Shown: in pieces, positions 7,778 through 14,711 of the stretch
Layout of the letters: every line of letters starts with the position of its first letter
Numbering within the stretch: the first letter of the stretch is position 1
From: Kangiellaceae bacterium
GTDB taxonomy: Bacteria > Pseudomonadota > Gammaproteobacteria > Enterobacterales > Kangiellaceae
DNA length: 22,942 bases
Assembly (NCBI GenBank): GCA_030590405.1
Contig: JAUUYO010000013.1
Location: 1 to 22,942, forward strand
Reading direction: 5' to 3'
Position numbers and translations under genes: made by a program
Notes under the pieces: model-generated
The model's input: only the letters and a program-made list of their open reading frames with translations
Told to the model about the DNA's origin: nothing
The model's database searches: none

Positions 7778-8215
7778 TTAATTTTCCGGCTCTGTCATAA
7801 GGCCAACCGATTCAACACCAGCCTGAGTCTGCAATAAATTCATCAGCTGTACGACTTTATTGTAGGAAACGCTACCATCACCGTTGATCATAATTTGCGC
7901 TTGTGGGTTCAATTGCCGATGAGCAATCACTAGCTCAATCAATTCATGCAACTCCAATGTTTCATCGGATGTATCGCCGACGGATAAATAATAATTGCCA
8001 CTGGCATCGATACTGGCAATTAACGGCGGCTCTGCATCAGCCGACATAGGCTCTGCGTTCACTTGCGGTAAATCAACTTTAACCCCTGCGGTAATCAAAG
8101 GAGCCGTGATCATAAAAATAACCAGCAATACAAACATCACATCGATATAGGGAACCACATTGATTTCACAAACCGGTTTACGCTTGTTTCTACGAATGAT
8201 GGGTTGTTGACTCAT
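7778..8215 (-). CDS. tolR: Proton-channel accessory protein TolR
   Basis: TolR works with TolQ to turn the proton motive force into movement of TolA. The 145-residue protein has a short basic cytoplasmic N-terminus (RRNKRKPVCEINVVPYIDV), one membrane helix about 24-44 and a periplasmic ExbD/TolR domain. Asp25 in VPYIDVMF is the conserved proton-carrying residue (Asp23 in E. coli). The ATG lies 14 bases after the tolQ stop, without a strong ribosome binding site, so translation is probably coupled. It is followed by tolA after 64 bases. Confidence 0.97.
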   Translation of the reverse strand: MSQQPIIRRNKRKPVCEINVVPYIDVMFVLLVIFMITAPLITAGVKVDLPQVNAEPMSADAEPPLIASIDASGNYYLSVGDTSDETLELHELIELVIAHRQLNPQAQIMINGDGSVSYNKVVQLMNLLQTQAGVESVGLMTEPEN

Positions 8216-8229
8216 AATAAATTAGCCGG

Positions 8230-8916
8230 TTATTTTCTAACAGATGAATGAGCTTTACGGTGCAAAATACCTGAAAACTCTTCGACAAAATTTTCATACT
8301 GAGTTTCTATTTTTTGTACTTTGTGAGTAAACCGGTTGTAGGCGATAACCGCAGGAATAGCCGCAAATAATCCCATCGCCGTTGCAATCAAGGCTTCCGC
8401 TATACCGGGAGCGACCATCGCAAGGGTTGCTTGTTTTACCGAACCTAGCGCGATAAAAGAATTCATAATACCCCACACGGTCCCAAACAGGCCTACATAA
8501 GGGGTGGTTGAACCAACCGTGGCAAGAAATGAAAGGTGCACTTCAATCTTGTCAATTTCACGAGAATAAGCCACTCGCATGGCACGATGGGTGCCATCCA
8601 TGACCGCTTCAGCTGATGTACCTTCCTGTTTTCTTAATCGGGCAAACTCTCGGTAACCCGCGACAAATAATAATTCCATACCATTGGGAATTTTATTCTT
8701 TGCGGTTAAGTCGTTGTAAAGCTTTCCCAGATCCAGACCAGACCAAAATCGTTGTTCAAACTGATTACCATTTTTAGTGGCTTTTCCAAGTGAGCGACTT
8801 CTGTCAATAATCATTGCCCACGAGATAACAGATAAAAGCATCAGTGAAACCATAATGATTTGCACGATGATGCTCGCGTTCAAAAATAATCCTAAAATTG
8901 ACATATCAGCTGACAC
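8230..8916 (-). CDS. tolQ: Proton-channel protein TolQ
   Basis: TolQ forms the pentameric inner-membrane stator around TolR. The 228-residue protein has three membrane helices (about 17-37, 130-157 and 168-192), with the MotA/TolQ/ExbB signature TTPYVGLFGTVWGIMNSF and GIAEALIATAMGLFAAIPAV. The start is GTG at 8916, because GAGGAG lies 7 bases upstream at ideal spacing; it overlaps the end of ybgC by 11 bases. An ATG four codons later, at 8904, would avoid the overlap but leaves the ribosome binding site too far away. Confidence 0.97.
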   Translation of the reverse strand: MSADMSILGLFLNASIIVQIIMVSLMLLSVISWAMIIDRSRSLGKATKNGNQFEQRFWSGLDLGKLYNDLTAKNKIPNGMELLFVAGYREFARLRKQEGTSAEAVMDGTHRAMRVAYSREIDKIEVHLSFLATVGSTTPYVGLFGTVWGIMNSFIALGSVKQATLAMVAPGIAEALIATAMGLFAAIPAVIAYNRFTHKVQKIETQYENFVEEFSGILHRKAHSSVRK

Positions 8917-9337
8917 GCTGAAACTCCTCTTTAACGATTGTCGGTATCCGACAAGGTGAAAACGAATTTAATTTTAAACAGGCGACTTTAATATTCGCTC
9001 TATTGAGTAATATTGACTGCCCTTTTTCTTCTAATCCTTTTTCTTCTAATATAATCTCTTGTTCAAATTCTACACTGGCAGCGCTGACTTTATTGATCCG
9101 GCTTTTAACGATTAGTTCATTATTTAGTTTTGCCGGTTTTAAGTACTCTATTTCTGCATGGGTCACCACAAATACGATATCTTCATCTAACAATTCAACC
9201 TGATTGATGTTCATTTTATTCAGCCATTCGGTGCGTGCCCGCTCATAAAACTTTAAATAATTAGCGTAATAAACCACGCCACCAGCATCGGTATCTTCGT
9301 AGTAGACTCTTATTGGCCAGATAAATTCAGTGGTCAT
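8906..9337 (-). CDS. ybgC: Hotdog-fold acyl-CoA thioesterase YbgC
   Basis: YbgC is the 4HBT-type acyl-CoA thioesterase that opens the tol-pal operon in many Proteobacteria. The 143-residue protein carries the family signature YYEDTDAGGVVYYANYLKFY with the catalytic Asp17, followed by ERARTEWL. An exact 15-base tandem duplication at 9021-9050 doubles the pentapeptide LEEKG at residues 97-106, an in-frame change in a surface turn between strands. The stop overlaps the tolQ start by 11 bases. The 188 bases upstream (9338-9525) hold a small hairpin but no gene. Confidence 0.95.
   Translation of the reverse strand: MTTEFIWPIRVYYEDTDAGGVVYYANYLKFYERARTEWLNKMNINQVELLDEDIVFVVTHAEIEYLKPAKLNNELIVKSRINKVSAASVEFEQEIILEEKGLEEKGQSILLNRANIKVACLKLNSFSPCRIPTIVKEEFQRVS
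9021..9050. repeat. Perfect 15-bp in-frame tandem duplication within ybgC
   Basis: cctttttcttctaat at 9021-9035 is repeated exactly at 9036-9050. It encodes LEEKG twice in the YbgC product and keeps the frame. Because even third codon positions are identical, the event is probably recent. Confidence 0.95.
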
Positions 9338-9404
9338 TGTTTGTTCGATTACCCTGCATTAGTATGCGAAAGCAGCACTATAACCAATTGAGAGGGAGAA
9401 TTTA

Positions 9405-9428
9405 ACCTCAAATATGTAAAATTGAGGT
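9405..9428. promoter_or_regulatory. Small hairpin upstream of ybgC
   Basis: acctcaa (9405-9411) pairs with ttgaggt (9422-9428) around a ten-base AT-rich loop, and a further ttgaggtaa half-site follows after a T-run near 9440. It lies between the GNAT stop and the ybgC start. It could be a weak terminator for the GNAT gene or an operator with three half-sites; the sequence alone does not decide. Confidence 0.35.
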
Positions 9429-9525
9429 AAATTTAAGACTTTTTTGAGGTAACTGTGATAAGTGTTTGAATATTTTGTACTTTGTTAGTTTTCTAGAACA
9501 AGCTGAGAATATACGGCTCATTAAC

Positions 9526-9990
9526 TTAGTTTAATTCTAGTTCCCAATAAACCACTTCATCCAGCGGGTTGGCATAATAAGGGCTGATTTTTTTAAAACC
9601 TAACTTAGCGTATAAATCGACAGCTCTGTCTAGCCTTTGCAAAGTATCCAGCTGCATTTTTTTATAGCCAAGTTGTTTGGCTTTTTGAATGATCGCTTCG
9701 GTTAATTTTCTGCCAACTGATAATCCCCGAAATTCATCTTTGACATAAAGGCGTTTCATTTCGCAAATATCGTTTTTAAGTGAACGCACTGCAACACAAC
9801 CAGCAGTTTTGCCGTTATGTTCGGCGAGTAGAATAGTGCCTTGAGGTGATGCGTATTTACCGGGAAGCGTGGCGAGTTCTTGCTCGAATCCCTGAAAGCA
9901 GAGATCGACATCCAGGAATTGTTGATATTCACGAAATAAATCAGCAGCGTTTTTGATTTGTTGAGGTGTAGTTGCTTCGATGATGTTCAA
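9526..9990 (-). CDS. GNAT-family N-acetyltransferase
   Basis: This is a single-domain GNAT acetyltransferase, about 154 residues from the start chosen here. Visible family features are an N-terminal helix pair (AADLFREYQQFLDVDLCFQG), the strand GTILLAEHNGKTAGCVAVR, then MKRLYVKDEFRGLSVGRKL, which is the acetyl-CoA-binding motif A (R-G-x-x-x-G-R), and the C-terminal YAKLGFKKISPYY. The substrate is unknown. There is no ATG near the start: GTG at 10005 lies inside a repeat hairpin and has no ribosome binding site, while TTG at 9990 has GGGGA about 8 bases upstream, so I prefer TTG. The gene lies between ybgC and a palindrome-rich gap, in a segment that interrupts the usual ruvB-ybgC neighbourhood. 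Confidence 0.88.
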   Translation of the reverse strand: MNIIEATTPQQIKNAADLFREYQQFLDVDLCFQGFEQELATLPGKYASPQGTILLAEHNGKTAGCVAVRSLKNDICEMKRLYVKDEFRGLSVGRKLTEAIIQKAKQLGYKKMQLDTLQRLDRAVDLYAKLGFKKISPYYANPLDEVVYWELELN

Positions 9991-9999
9991 GGCTTGGTT

Positions 10000-10135
10000 C
10001 CCCACTTTAGTAAAGAGGGGGAGTTAGGGGGGGCATTTGAAAGGCCCGAACATAAAAATTAAGCTATTGGCAAACATCATACTCTGTACTCTGTAAAATC
10101 CCCCTACCCCCCTAAATCCCCCTTCGCAAAGGGGG
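10000..10135. repeat. MITE-like C/G-run inverted-repeat element
   Basis: Two similar modules face each other. The left one has a hairpin at 10000-10020 (cccc-cttt with aaag-gggg around a short loop) followed by G-runs up to 10033. The right one has C-runs from 10100 to 10122 and a hairpin ccccctt/aaggggg at 10118-10135. The piece agagggggagttagggggg on the left closely matches the reverse complement of 10107-10124, so the ends form terminal inverted repeats around about 65 bases of AT-rich DNA. A related half-element lies at 3684-3718. No transposase is present, so any movement would need proteins from elsewhere. Confidence 0.75.
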
Positions 10136-10144
10136 AGGAAAAGC

Positions 10145-11731
10145 CTAAATCCCTTGCGAAGCTAAATAATCCTCATAACGCCCTTCAAAATGCGTGATAC
10201 CTTCTGGTTTCATATCTAACACTCTGGTGGCTAACGAAGAAACAAACTCTCTATCGTGAGAGACAAAAATGAGCGTGCCTTCGTAATGCTCTAATGCCAG
10301 GTTCAACGCTTCGATTGACTCCATATCCATATGATTGGTCGGCTCATCCATCACTAGAATATTGGGCTTTTGCTGCATTAATTTGCCAAACATCATACGA
10401 CCTTTCTCGCCACCAGACAACTTGGTCACGGATTTTTTGATATCATCTTGCGAAAACAGCATACGCCCTAAAACGCCGCGGATTGCTTGTTCGTCATCGC
10501 TTTCTCTGCGCCATTGATTCATCCATTCGTAAACCGACATATCTTCAGAAAAATATTCATTATGGTCTTGCGCATAATATCCAATCTTAGAATTTTCAGA
10601 CCACTTCACTTCGCCAGACTTAACCGGCATTTCGCCAATCAAAGTTTTCAAAAAGGTGGTTTTTCCAACGCCGTTTGGACCGATAATCGCCACTTTTTCG
10701 CCCACTTCTAACATCAGATTAAAGTCTTTGAAGAGTAACTCATCGTATCCATTTGAGACATTTTCAAGCTCTAACGCCAAACGGAATAATTTTTTCTCCT
10801 GCGGGAAGCGAATAAATGGACTGGCCCGACTGGAAACTTTAACCTCAGCCAGTTCGATTTTTTCTAATCGTTTGGCTCTTGAGGTGGCTTGTTTGGCTTT
10901 AGATGCATTAGCAGAAAAGCGGCTGACAAATGATTGCAGTTCGGCTATTTCTACTTTTTTCTTGGCATTTTGTGATAGTAAACGCTCACGAGCCTGGGTG
11001 GCGGCAGTCATATACTCATCGTAGTTACCGGGGTATAGGTTGATTTCACCATAATCCAGATCGGCCATATGGGTACAAACACTGTTTAAGAAGTGACGAT
11101 CATGAGAAATGATGATCATGGTGCATTGACGCTGTTTTAAAATATCTTCCAGCCATCGAATCGAGTTGATATCCAGATTATTGGTTGGCTCATCAAGCAA
11201 CATGATATCGGGCTCGGCAAATAGTACCTGGGCCAATAATACTCGTAGCTTCCAGCCAGGTGCGACTTCACTCATCAAACCAAAATGTTGCTCGGTTGGA
11301 ATATCCAAACCTAATAATAATTCACCGGCGCGGGATTCCGCCGTGTAACCATCCATTTCGGCAAACTCCGTTTCCAGATCGGCCACTCGCATGCCCTCTT
11401 CTTCACTCATTTCTGTAAGAGAGTATATTCTGTCTCTTTCTTTCTTCACTTCCCATAATTCTTTATGACCCATAATCACCGTATCAACCACTGAATATTC
11501 TTCAAAAGCAAATTGATCCTGACCCAATACGCCGATCCGCTCGTTGGGGTCGGTGATCACTTGCCCAGCGGACTGCTCCAGTTTATTCGACAGTATTTTC
11601 ATAAAGGTTGATTTACCACAACCATTAGCGCCGATTAAACCGTAACGATTACCATTGGTGAATTTAATCGATATGTTTTCAAAAAGGGGTTTGACACCAA
11701 ACTGCATGGTGATGTTAGCTGTAGAGATCAA
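10145..11731 (-). CDS. ybiT: ABC-F family ATPase YbiT
   Basis: This soluble 528-residue protein has two ABC ATPase domains and no membrane helices, the ABC-F design of proteins that act on ribosomes. Domain 1 has Walker A GANGCGKST (34-42), a degenerate signature in EVAPGWKLRVLLAQ and Walker B IMLLDEPTNNLD. A charged helical linker (QARERLLSQNAKKK to RAKRLEKIELAE) precedes domain 2 with GPNGVGKTT, LSGGEKGRM and ILVMDEPTNHMD. The match to E. coli YbiT as I remember it is very close, including PNERIG and MDGY segments. The start is TTG at 11731 with CAGG 9 bases upstream; it aligns with the YbiT N-terminus and is the only sensible start. Precise cellular role is unsettled. It precedes the GNAT gene, separated by a MITE-like element. 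Confidence 0.94.
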   Translation of the reverse strand: MISTANITMQFGVKPLFENISIKFTNGNRYGLIGANGCGKSTFMKILSNKLEQSAGQVITDPNERIGVLGQDQFAFEEYSVVDTVIMGHKELWEVKKERDRIYSLTEMSEEEGMRVADLETEFAEMDGYTAESRAGELLLGLDIPTEQHFGLMSEVAPGWKLRVLLAQVLFAEPDIMLLDEPTNNLDINSIRWLEDILKQRQCTMIIISHDRHFLNSVCTHMADLDYGEINLYPGNYDEYMTAATQARERLLSQNAKKKVEIAELQSFVSRFSANASKAKQATSRAKRLEKIELAEVKVSSRASPFIRFPQEKKLFRLALELENVSNGYDELLFKDFNLMLEVGEKVAIIGPNGVGKTTFLKTLIGEMPVKSGEVKWSENSKIGYYAQDHNEYFSEDMSVYEWMNQWRRESDDEQAIRGVLGRMLFSQDDIKKSVTKLSGGEKGRMMFGKLMQQKPNILVMDEPTNHMDMESIEALNLALEHYEGTLIFVSHDREFVSSLATRVLDMKPEGITHFEGRYEDYLASQGI

Positions 11732-12003
11732 TGTTTGTAGCCTGTCTAATAAATTATATTGAGTTCAAATATTTGGCTTGTCAGCCATAGAGGGCGCGCA
11801 TTCTATCGTAATTTGCTCAAGAAGTAATCAATCTTTGAATAAATATTACTGATCTGCTTTTACCAAATATCAACCTCCCACTCTCTGGCTGTGCAGACCT
11901 TTTGCTGCCTATATAAGCTCTGGCCTTAACACAAAAAACATGTACAATTCACATAGTTCCAAATTAACAACCATATTACTTCGTTTCAATATTGAGTTTG
12001 CAT

Positions 12004-12750
12004 ATGTCCACATTTAATATCAAAGCTCTGGAAGACTGCTTTAAACAAGTAAGCGTCAGAGAATCCTTTGAAAGTTTATATCATTCGTTAGGTTTCATTA
12101 CAGCTATGGCTTCTAGTCCGGAAGAAATACAGCCCTCCGAATGGATAGAGCAGCTTGTTGCTACTGAGGACAAAGTGCCTCATTTTGACAACGAAGAACA
12201 GGTTAAGGTTTTTACCACCAACCTGATTACCTGGTGGAGTCAATGCAATCAGTTGTTTGATCAGGGGGGCACCATCAGCTTACCGGCAAAAATAGGATTA
12301 ACCCCAAGTGGAAAACCTAACAAGGCATTGATAGAATTTTCAACTGGTTATCTGGATGGGTTTGATTGGTTGTTTGAATCCTGGCAATCGGTGTTACCCG
12401 ACGATAACCCGGAAGCGCACCGAACTTTATCAGTACTCAACTTTATTTTAGCGCGCTTTATTGATGAAAAAGCCATGGCAAAATCTGAGCCGGATTTATA
12501 TCAACAATTGCCAGACACCAAAGGCTGTTTTAAAGTGCTGCCAAACCTACTTTCAGGTGTTGGTATGCTGGGTCAGGATTTAGCCTTAAGTGACGATGAA
12601 ATAGAAAATATGTTATTGCATCCAGAAACCGACTCATCAGGATCAGAAATGATTACAAAGCCATTTAAAAACATACAGCGAAGCGTGGGCAGAAATGACC
12701 CTTGTCCCTGTGGTAGTGGTAAGAAATTTAAGAAGTGCTGTTTACATTAG
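12004..12750 (+). CDS. YecA/UPF0149-family protein with C-terminal SEC-C zinc motif
   Basis: This 248-residue protein starts at ATG 12004; an in-frame TTG at 11992 lacks any better ribosome binding site. The helical body (SLGFITAMASSPEEIQPSEW, FSTGYLDGFDWLFESW, LARFIDEKAMAKS) fits the YgfB/YecA UPF0149 fold. The last 21 residues, VGRNDPCPCGSGKKFKKCCLH, form a SEC-C motif (CxC-x8-CC), a small zinc-binding module also found at the end of SecA. The family has no firmly defined role. It lies divergent from ybiT across a 272-base gap that shows no further gene, and 50 bases ahead of a lipoprotein gene on the same strand. Confidence 0.9.
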   Translation: MSTFNIKALEDCFKQVSVRESFESLYHSLGFITAMASSPEEIQPSEWIEQLVATEDKVPHFDNEEQVKVFTTNLITWWSQCNQLFDQGGTISLPAKIGLTPSGKPNKALIEFSTGYLDGFDWLFESWQSVLPDDNPEAHRTLSVLNFILARFIDEKAMAKSEPDLYQQLPDTKGCFKVLPNLLSGVGMLGQDLALSDDEIENMLLHPETDSSGSEMITKPFKNIQRSVGRNDPCPCGSGKKFKKCCLH

Positions 12751-12753
12751 TCA

Positions 12754-12783
12754 ATATTTTTAACCTTCAAATATTTTTAACCT
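12754..12783. repeat. 13-bp direct repeat with 17-base period
   Basis: atatttttaacct occurs at 12754-12766 and again at 12771-12783, separated by tcaa. It fills the gap between the YecA-like gene and the lipoprotein gene, just upstream of the latter's ribosome binding site. Confidence 0.85.
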
Positions 12784-12800
12784 GTACAGGGAACAATAAA

Positions 12801-13241
12801 ATGCGTTCAAGTCTATTATTTTTAACCATTGTTTTAACCTTTGTTATTGCAGGCTGCCAGCAAACAGAACCTAATGGCCAAACCATTCAAGTCGCGCCAA
12901 ATGAGGTTAAATCGTCTGAGGTTAAAACACCTGAGACTCAGTCATCTGAACTTCAGTCATCGAATGAGGACACTATGAAACAAGCGTCAAAATATCCCTA
13001 CAAAGGAACAATTCAATATATTGGATTAGAAGGTGGATTTTACGGCATTGTCACCGATAAAGGTGAAAAACTGCTGCCGATGAATCTTGATAAAAAATAT
13101 ATGAAACAAGGTACTGTTATCAACTTTTCGGGCAATTATGTCAAAGATATGATGACCATTCAGCAATGGGGCACCCCCTTTAAAATCAATGATGTCCATT
13201 TGATTAGTCTTGGCAAAAATAGCAAACACCCTGACGCTTAA
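12801..13241 (+). CDS. Small predicted outer-membrane lipoprotein of unknown function
   Basis: The 146-residue precursor starts at ATG 12801, with AGGG 9 bases upstream; an in-frame ATG at 12735 lies inside the previous gene and would bury the signal sequence. The start MRSSLLFLTIVLTFVIAGC is a lipoprotein signal with lipidated Cys19. Gln at +2 rather than Asp suggests the outer membrane. A Ser/Glu/Thr-rich linker with a degenerate EVKSSEVKTPETQSSELQ pattern follows. The C-terminal part, from about residue 66 (YKGTIQYIGLEGGFYGIVTD to IQQWGTPFKINDVHLI), is beta-rich and resembles an OB-like small domain, but I cannot name the family. Its 3' end faces ruvB with only 12 bases between the stop codons and no visible terminator. 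Confidence 0.82.
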   Translation: MRSSLLFLTIVLTFVIAGCQQTEPNGQTIQVAPNEVKSSEVKTPETQSSELQSSNEDTMKQASKYPYKGTIQYIGLEGGFYGIVTDKGEKLLPMNLDKKYMKQGTVINFSGNYVKDMMTIQQWGTPFKINDVHLISLGKNSKHPDA

Positions 13242-13253
13242 GCGCTATTCAAA

Positions 13254-14267
13254 CTATCCGTCCGGGGTTATTCCTTTCAAACCGAAATGACGATAAGCGG
13301 ACTGAGTAGCCACTCGTCCTTGTGGGGTTCGATGAATAAAGCCCTGTTGGATCAAAAATGGTTCTAACACATCTTCGATGGTATCTCTTTCTTCACTGAT
13401 TGCCGCCGCTAATGAGTTAAGACCCACCGGGCCGCCGTCGAATTTTTCGATAATGGCAAGCAATAATTTTCTATCCATATTATCAAATCCCAGATTGTCC
13501 ACATCCAGTAAATTCAGGGCCATATCAGAAATACTTTTGTTAATCGCACCATCGGCTTTCACTTCAGCATAATCTCTTACCCGGCGCAGCAGCCGATTGG
13601 CAATACGTGGCGTGCCTCGGGAGCGTCTGGCGATCTCTTGAGCGCCCTGATTATCAATCGGTAACCCAACAATTCCGGCGGAGCGCTCAACAATGCTGGT
13701 TAATTCTTCAACATTGTAAAACTCTAATCGCTGAACAATACCAAAACGATCTCGTAGCGGCGAAGTTAACAAACCGGCTCTGGTGGTTGCACCAACCAAA
13801 GTAAATGGCGGTAAATCTAGCTTGATGGAACGAGCTGCGGGGCCTTCACCGATCATAATATCCAATTGATAATCTTCCATTGCGGGATACAGAATTTCTT
13901 CGACCACAGGGCTTAAACGATGAATTTCATCAATAAACAGCACATCATTTTCTTCCAGATTGGTGAGTAATGCGGCTAAATCACCGGCTTTTTCCAGCAC
14001 AGGGCCGGAAGTATGACGGATATTAACCCCCATTTCTGTCGCCACAATATTGGCTAAAGTGGTCTTTCCAAGACCGGGAGGGCCAAAAATAAGTACATGA
14101 TCGAGTGCATCTTGCCGCTTTCTGGCGGCTTGAAAGGCGATATCCATTTGCTCACGGACTTTCATTTGCCCTACATAATCAGCCAGAGTTTTTGGCCGGA
14201 TAGCACGGTCTACCTGCTCTTCAGAGCCTTGATTGGTTGCGCTTATGATGCGGTCAGTTTCGATCAT
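13254..14267 (-). CDS. ruvB: Holliday junction branch migration ATPase RuvB
   Basis: RuvB is the hexameric AAA+ motor that drives Holliday junction branch migration with RuvA. The 337-residue protein has Walker A GPPGLGKTT (62-70), Walker B FIDEIHRL with DEIH at 113-116, sensor-1 region GATTRAGLLTSPLRDRFG, the EARR-like small domain with SRGTPRIANRLLRRVRD, and the C-terminal winged helix (RTPQGRVAT). Length and motifs are normal. Unlike the usual ruvA-ruvB pair, it is separated from ruvA by a hydrolase gene and about 440 bases of decayed sequence, so it probably has its own promoter. I see no LexA-type CTGT-N8-ACAG site in front of it. Confidence 0.97.
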   Translation of the reverse strand: MIETDRIISATNQGSEEQVDRAIRPKTLADYVGQMKVREQMDIAFQAARKRQDALDHVLIFGPPGLGKTTLANIVATEMGVNIRHTSGPVLEKAGDLAALLTNLEENDVLFIDEIHRLSPVVEEILYPAMEDYQLDIMIGEGPAARSIKLDLPPFTLVGATTRAGLLTSPLRDRFGIVQRLEFYNVEELTSIVERSAGIVGLPIDNQGAQEIARRSRGTPRIANRLLRRVRDYAEVKADGAINKSISDMALNLLDVDNLGFDNMDRKLLLAIIEKFDGGPVGLNSLAAAISEERDTIEDVLEPFLIQQGFIHRTPQGRVATQSAYRHFGLKGITPDG

Positions 14268-14383
14268 GTTTGGATATTATGCTTTTTAGGTGTTTGTTTG
14301 AGTAGTATTTTACCCATAAATGGATGGATAGTGAAAGGATATTCTTAGATATTGGCAGGTCACATGCCTGTAAGTTTTATTCC

Positions 14384-14560
14384 CTAATTTTTAATGCTTA
14401 ACGGCTTACCCTGTATACCAGCATAGAAAACGATTATTTCTGCCGGTTCCTTCCCTTCATTTTTTCCGTAATGCTACTTATTCACAAACTCGACAATCGT
14501 ATCACCCGCTTTCAGTGTAGATTCAAGTATCAAGTACATCAAACTACCAATCAATGACAT
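14384..14560 (-). pseudogene. Decayed reading frame of unknown family, interrupted by TAG
   Basis: On the minus strand an ATG at 14560 opens 28 codons (MSLIGSLMYLILESTLKAGD and on, to EFVNK), then a TAG at 14476-14474. The same frame stays open for 29 more codons (HYGKNEGKEPAEIIVFYAG and on) to a TAG at 14386-14384. The composition on both sides of the internal stop looks protein-like, so this may be a gene broken by a nonsense mutation. I do not recognise the family, and chance cannot be ruled out for frames this short. Confidence 0.35.
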
Positions 14561-14609
14561 TCTCTCAATAACTCCAAAATAAACCAAAGACTAAATCAAT
14601 TCATCTCCA

Positions 14610-14711
14610 CTAAAATTCACCGGGTCTCATTGCGTTAATACCAAATTGATCGACACCTGCAAAATCTTTGATATTGTGGATAACTATAGTATCTGATTGG
14701 CGAATAAATAA
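14610..14711 (-). pseudogene. C-terminal remnant of a PIN-domain toxin (VapC-like)
   Basis: Read on the minus strand, this stretch encodes LFIRQSDTIVIHNIKDFAGV then DQFGINAMRPGEF and a TAG at 14612-14610. The pattern IV-x-HN-x-KDF, with the acidic Asp of the nuclease site, then a G-I-x-x-M-x-P-x-EF end is what the C-terminus of PIN-family toxin components looks like. The N-terminal two thirds and any antitoxin gene are absent. The remnant follows directly, and in the same frame, after the TAG of the hydrolase gene. The rest of the 14268-14711 gap holds the frame at 14384-14560 and no intact gene. Confidence 0.5.

Noticed and set aside
11732..12003. 6S RNA or other small RNA in the ybiT/YecA-like gap
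   Set aside because: 6S RNA can lie near UPF0149-family genes, but I could not trace its long hairpin with a central bubble here.
12781..12790. cctgtacagg palindrome as a LexA box
   Set aside because: The two halves touch without the 8-base spacer that LexA needs; it is only a short palindrome beside the lipoprotein ribosome binding site.
12735..12800. Upstream ATG for the lipoprotein gene
   Set aside because: It overlaps the YecA-like gene and would put 22 residues before the lipoprotein signal sequence; ATG 12801 has a proper AGGG site.
14268..14350. LexA-controlled SOS promoter in front of ruvB
   Set aside because: I looked for CTGT-N8-ACAG because ruv genes are SOS-controlled in E. coli, but found no such site here or before ruvC and ruvA.
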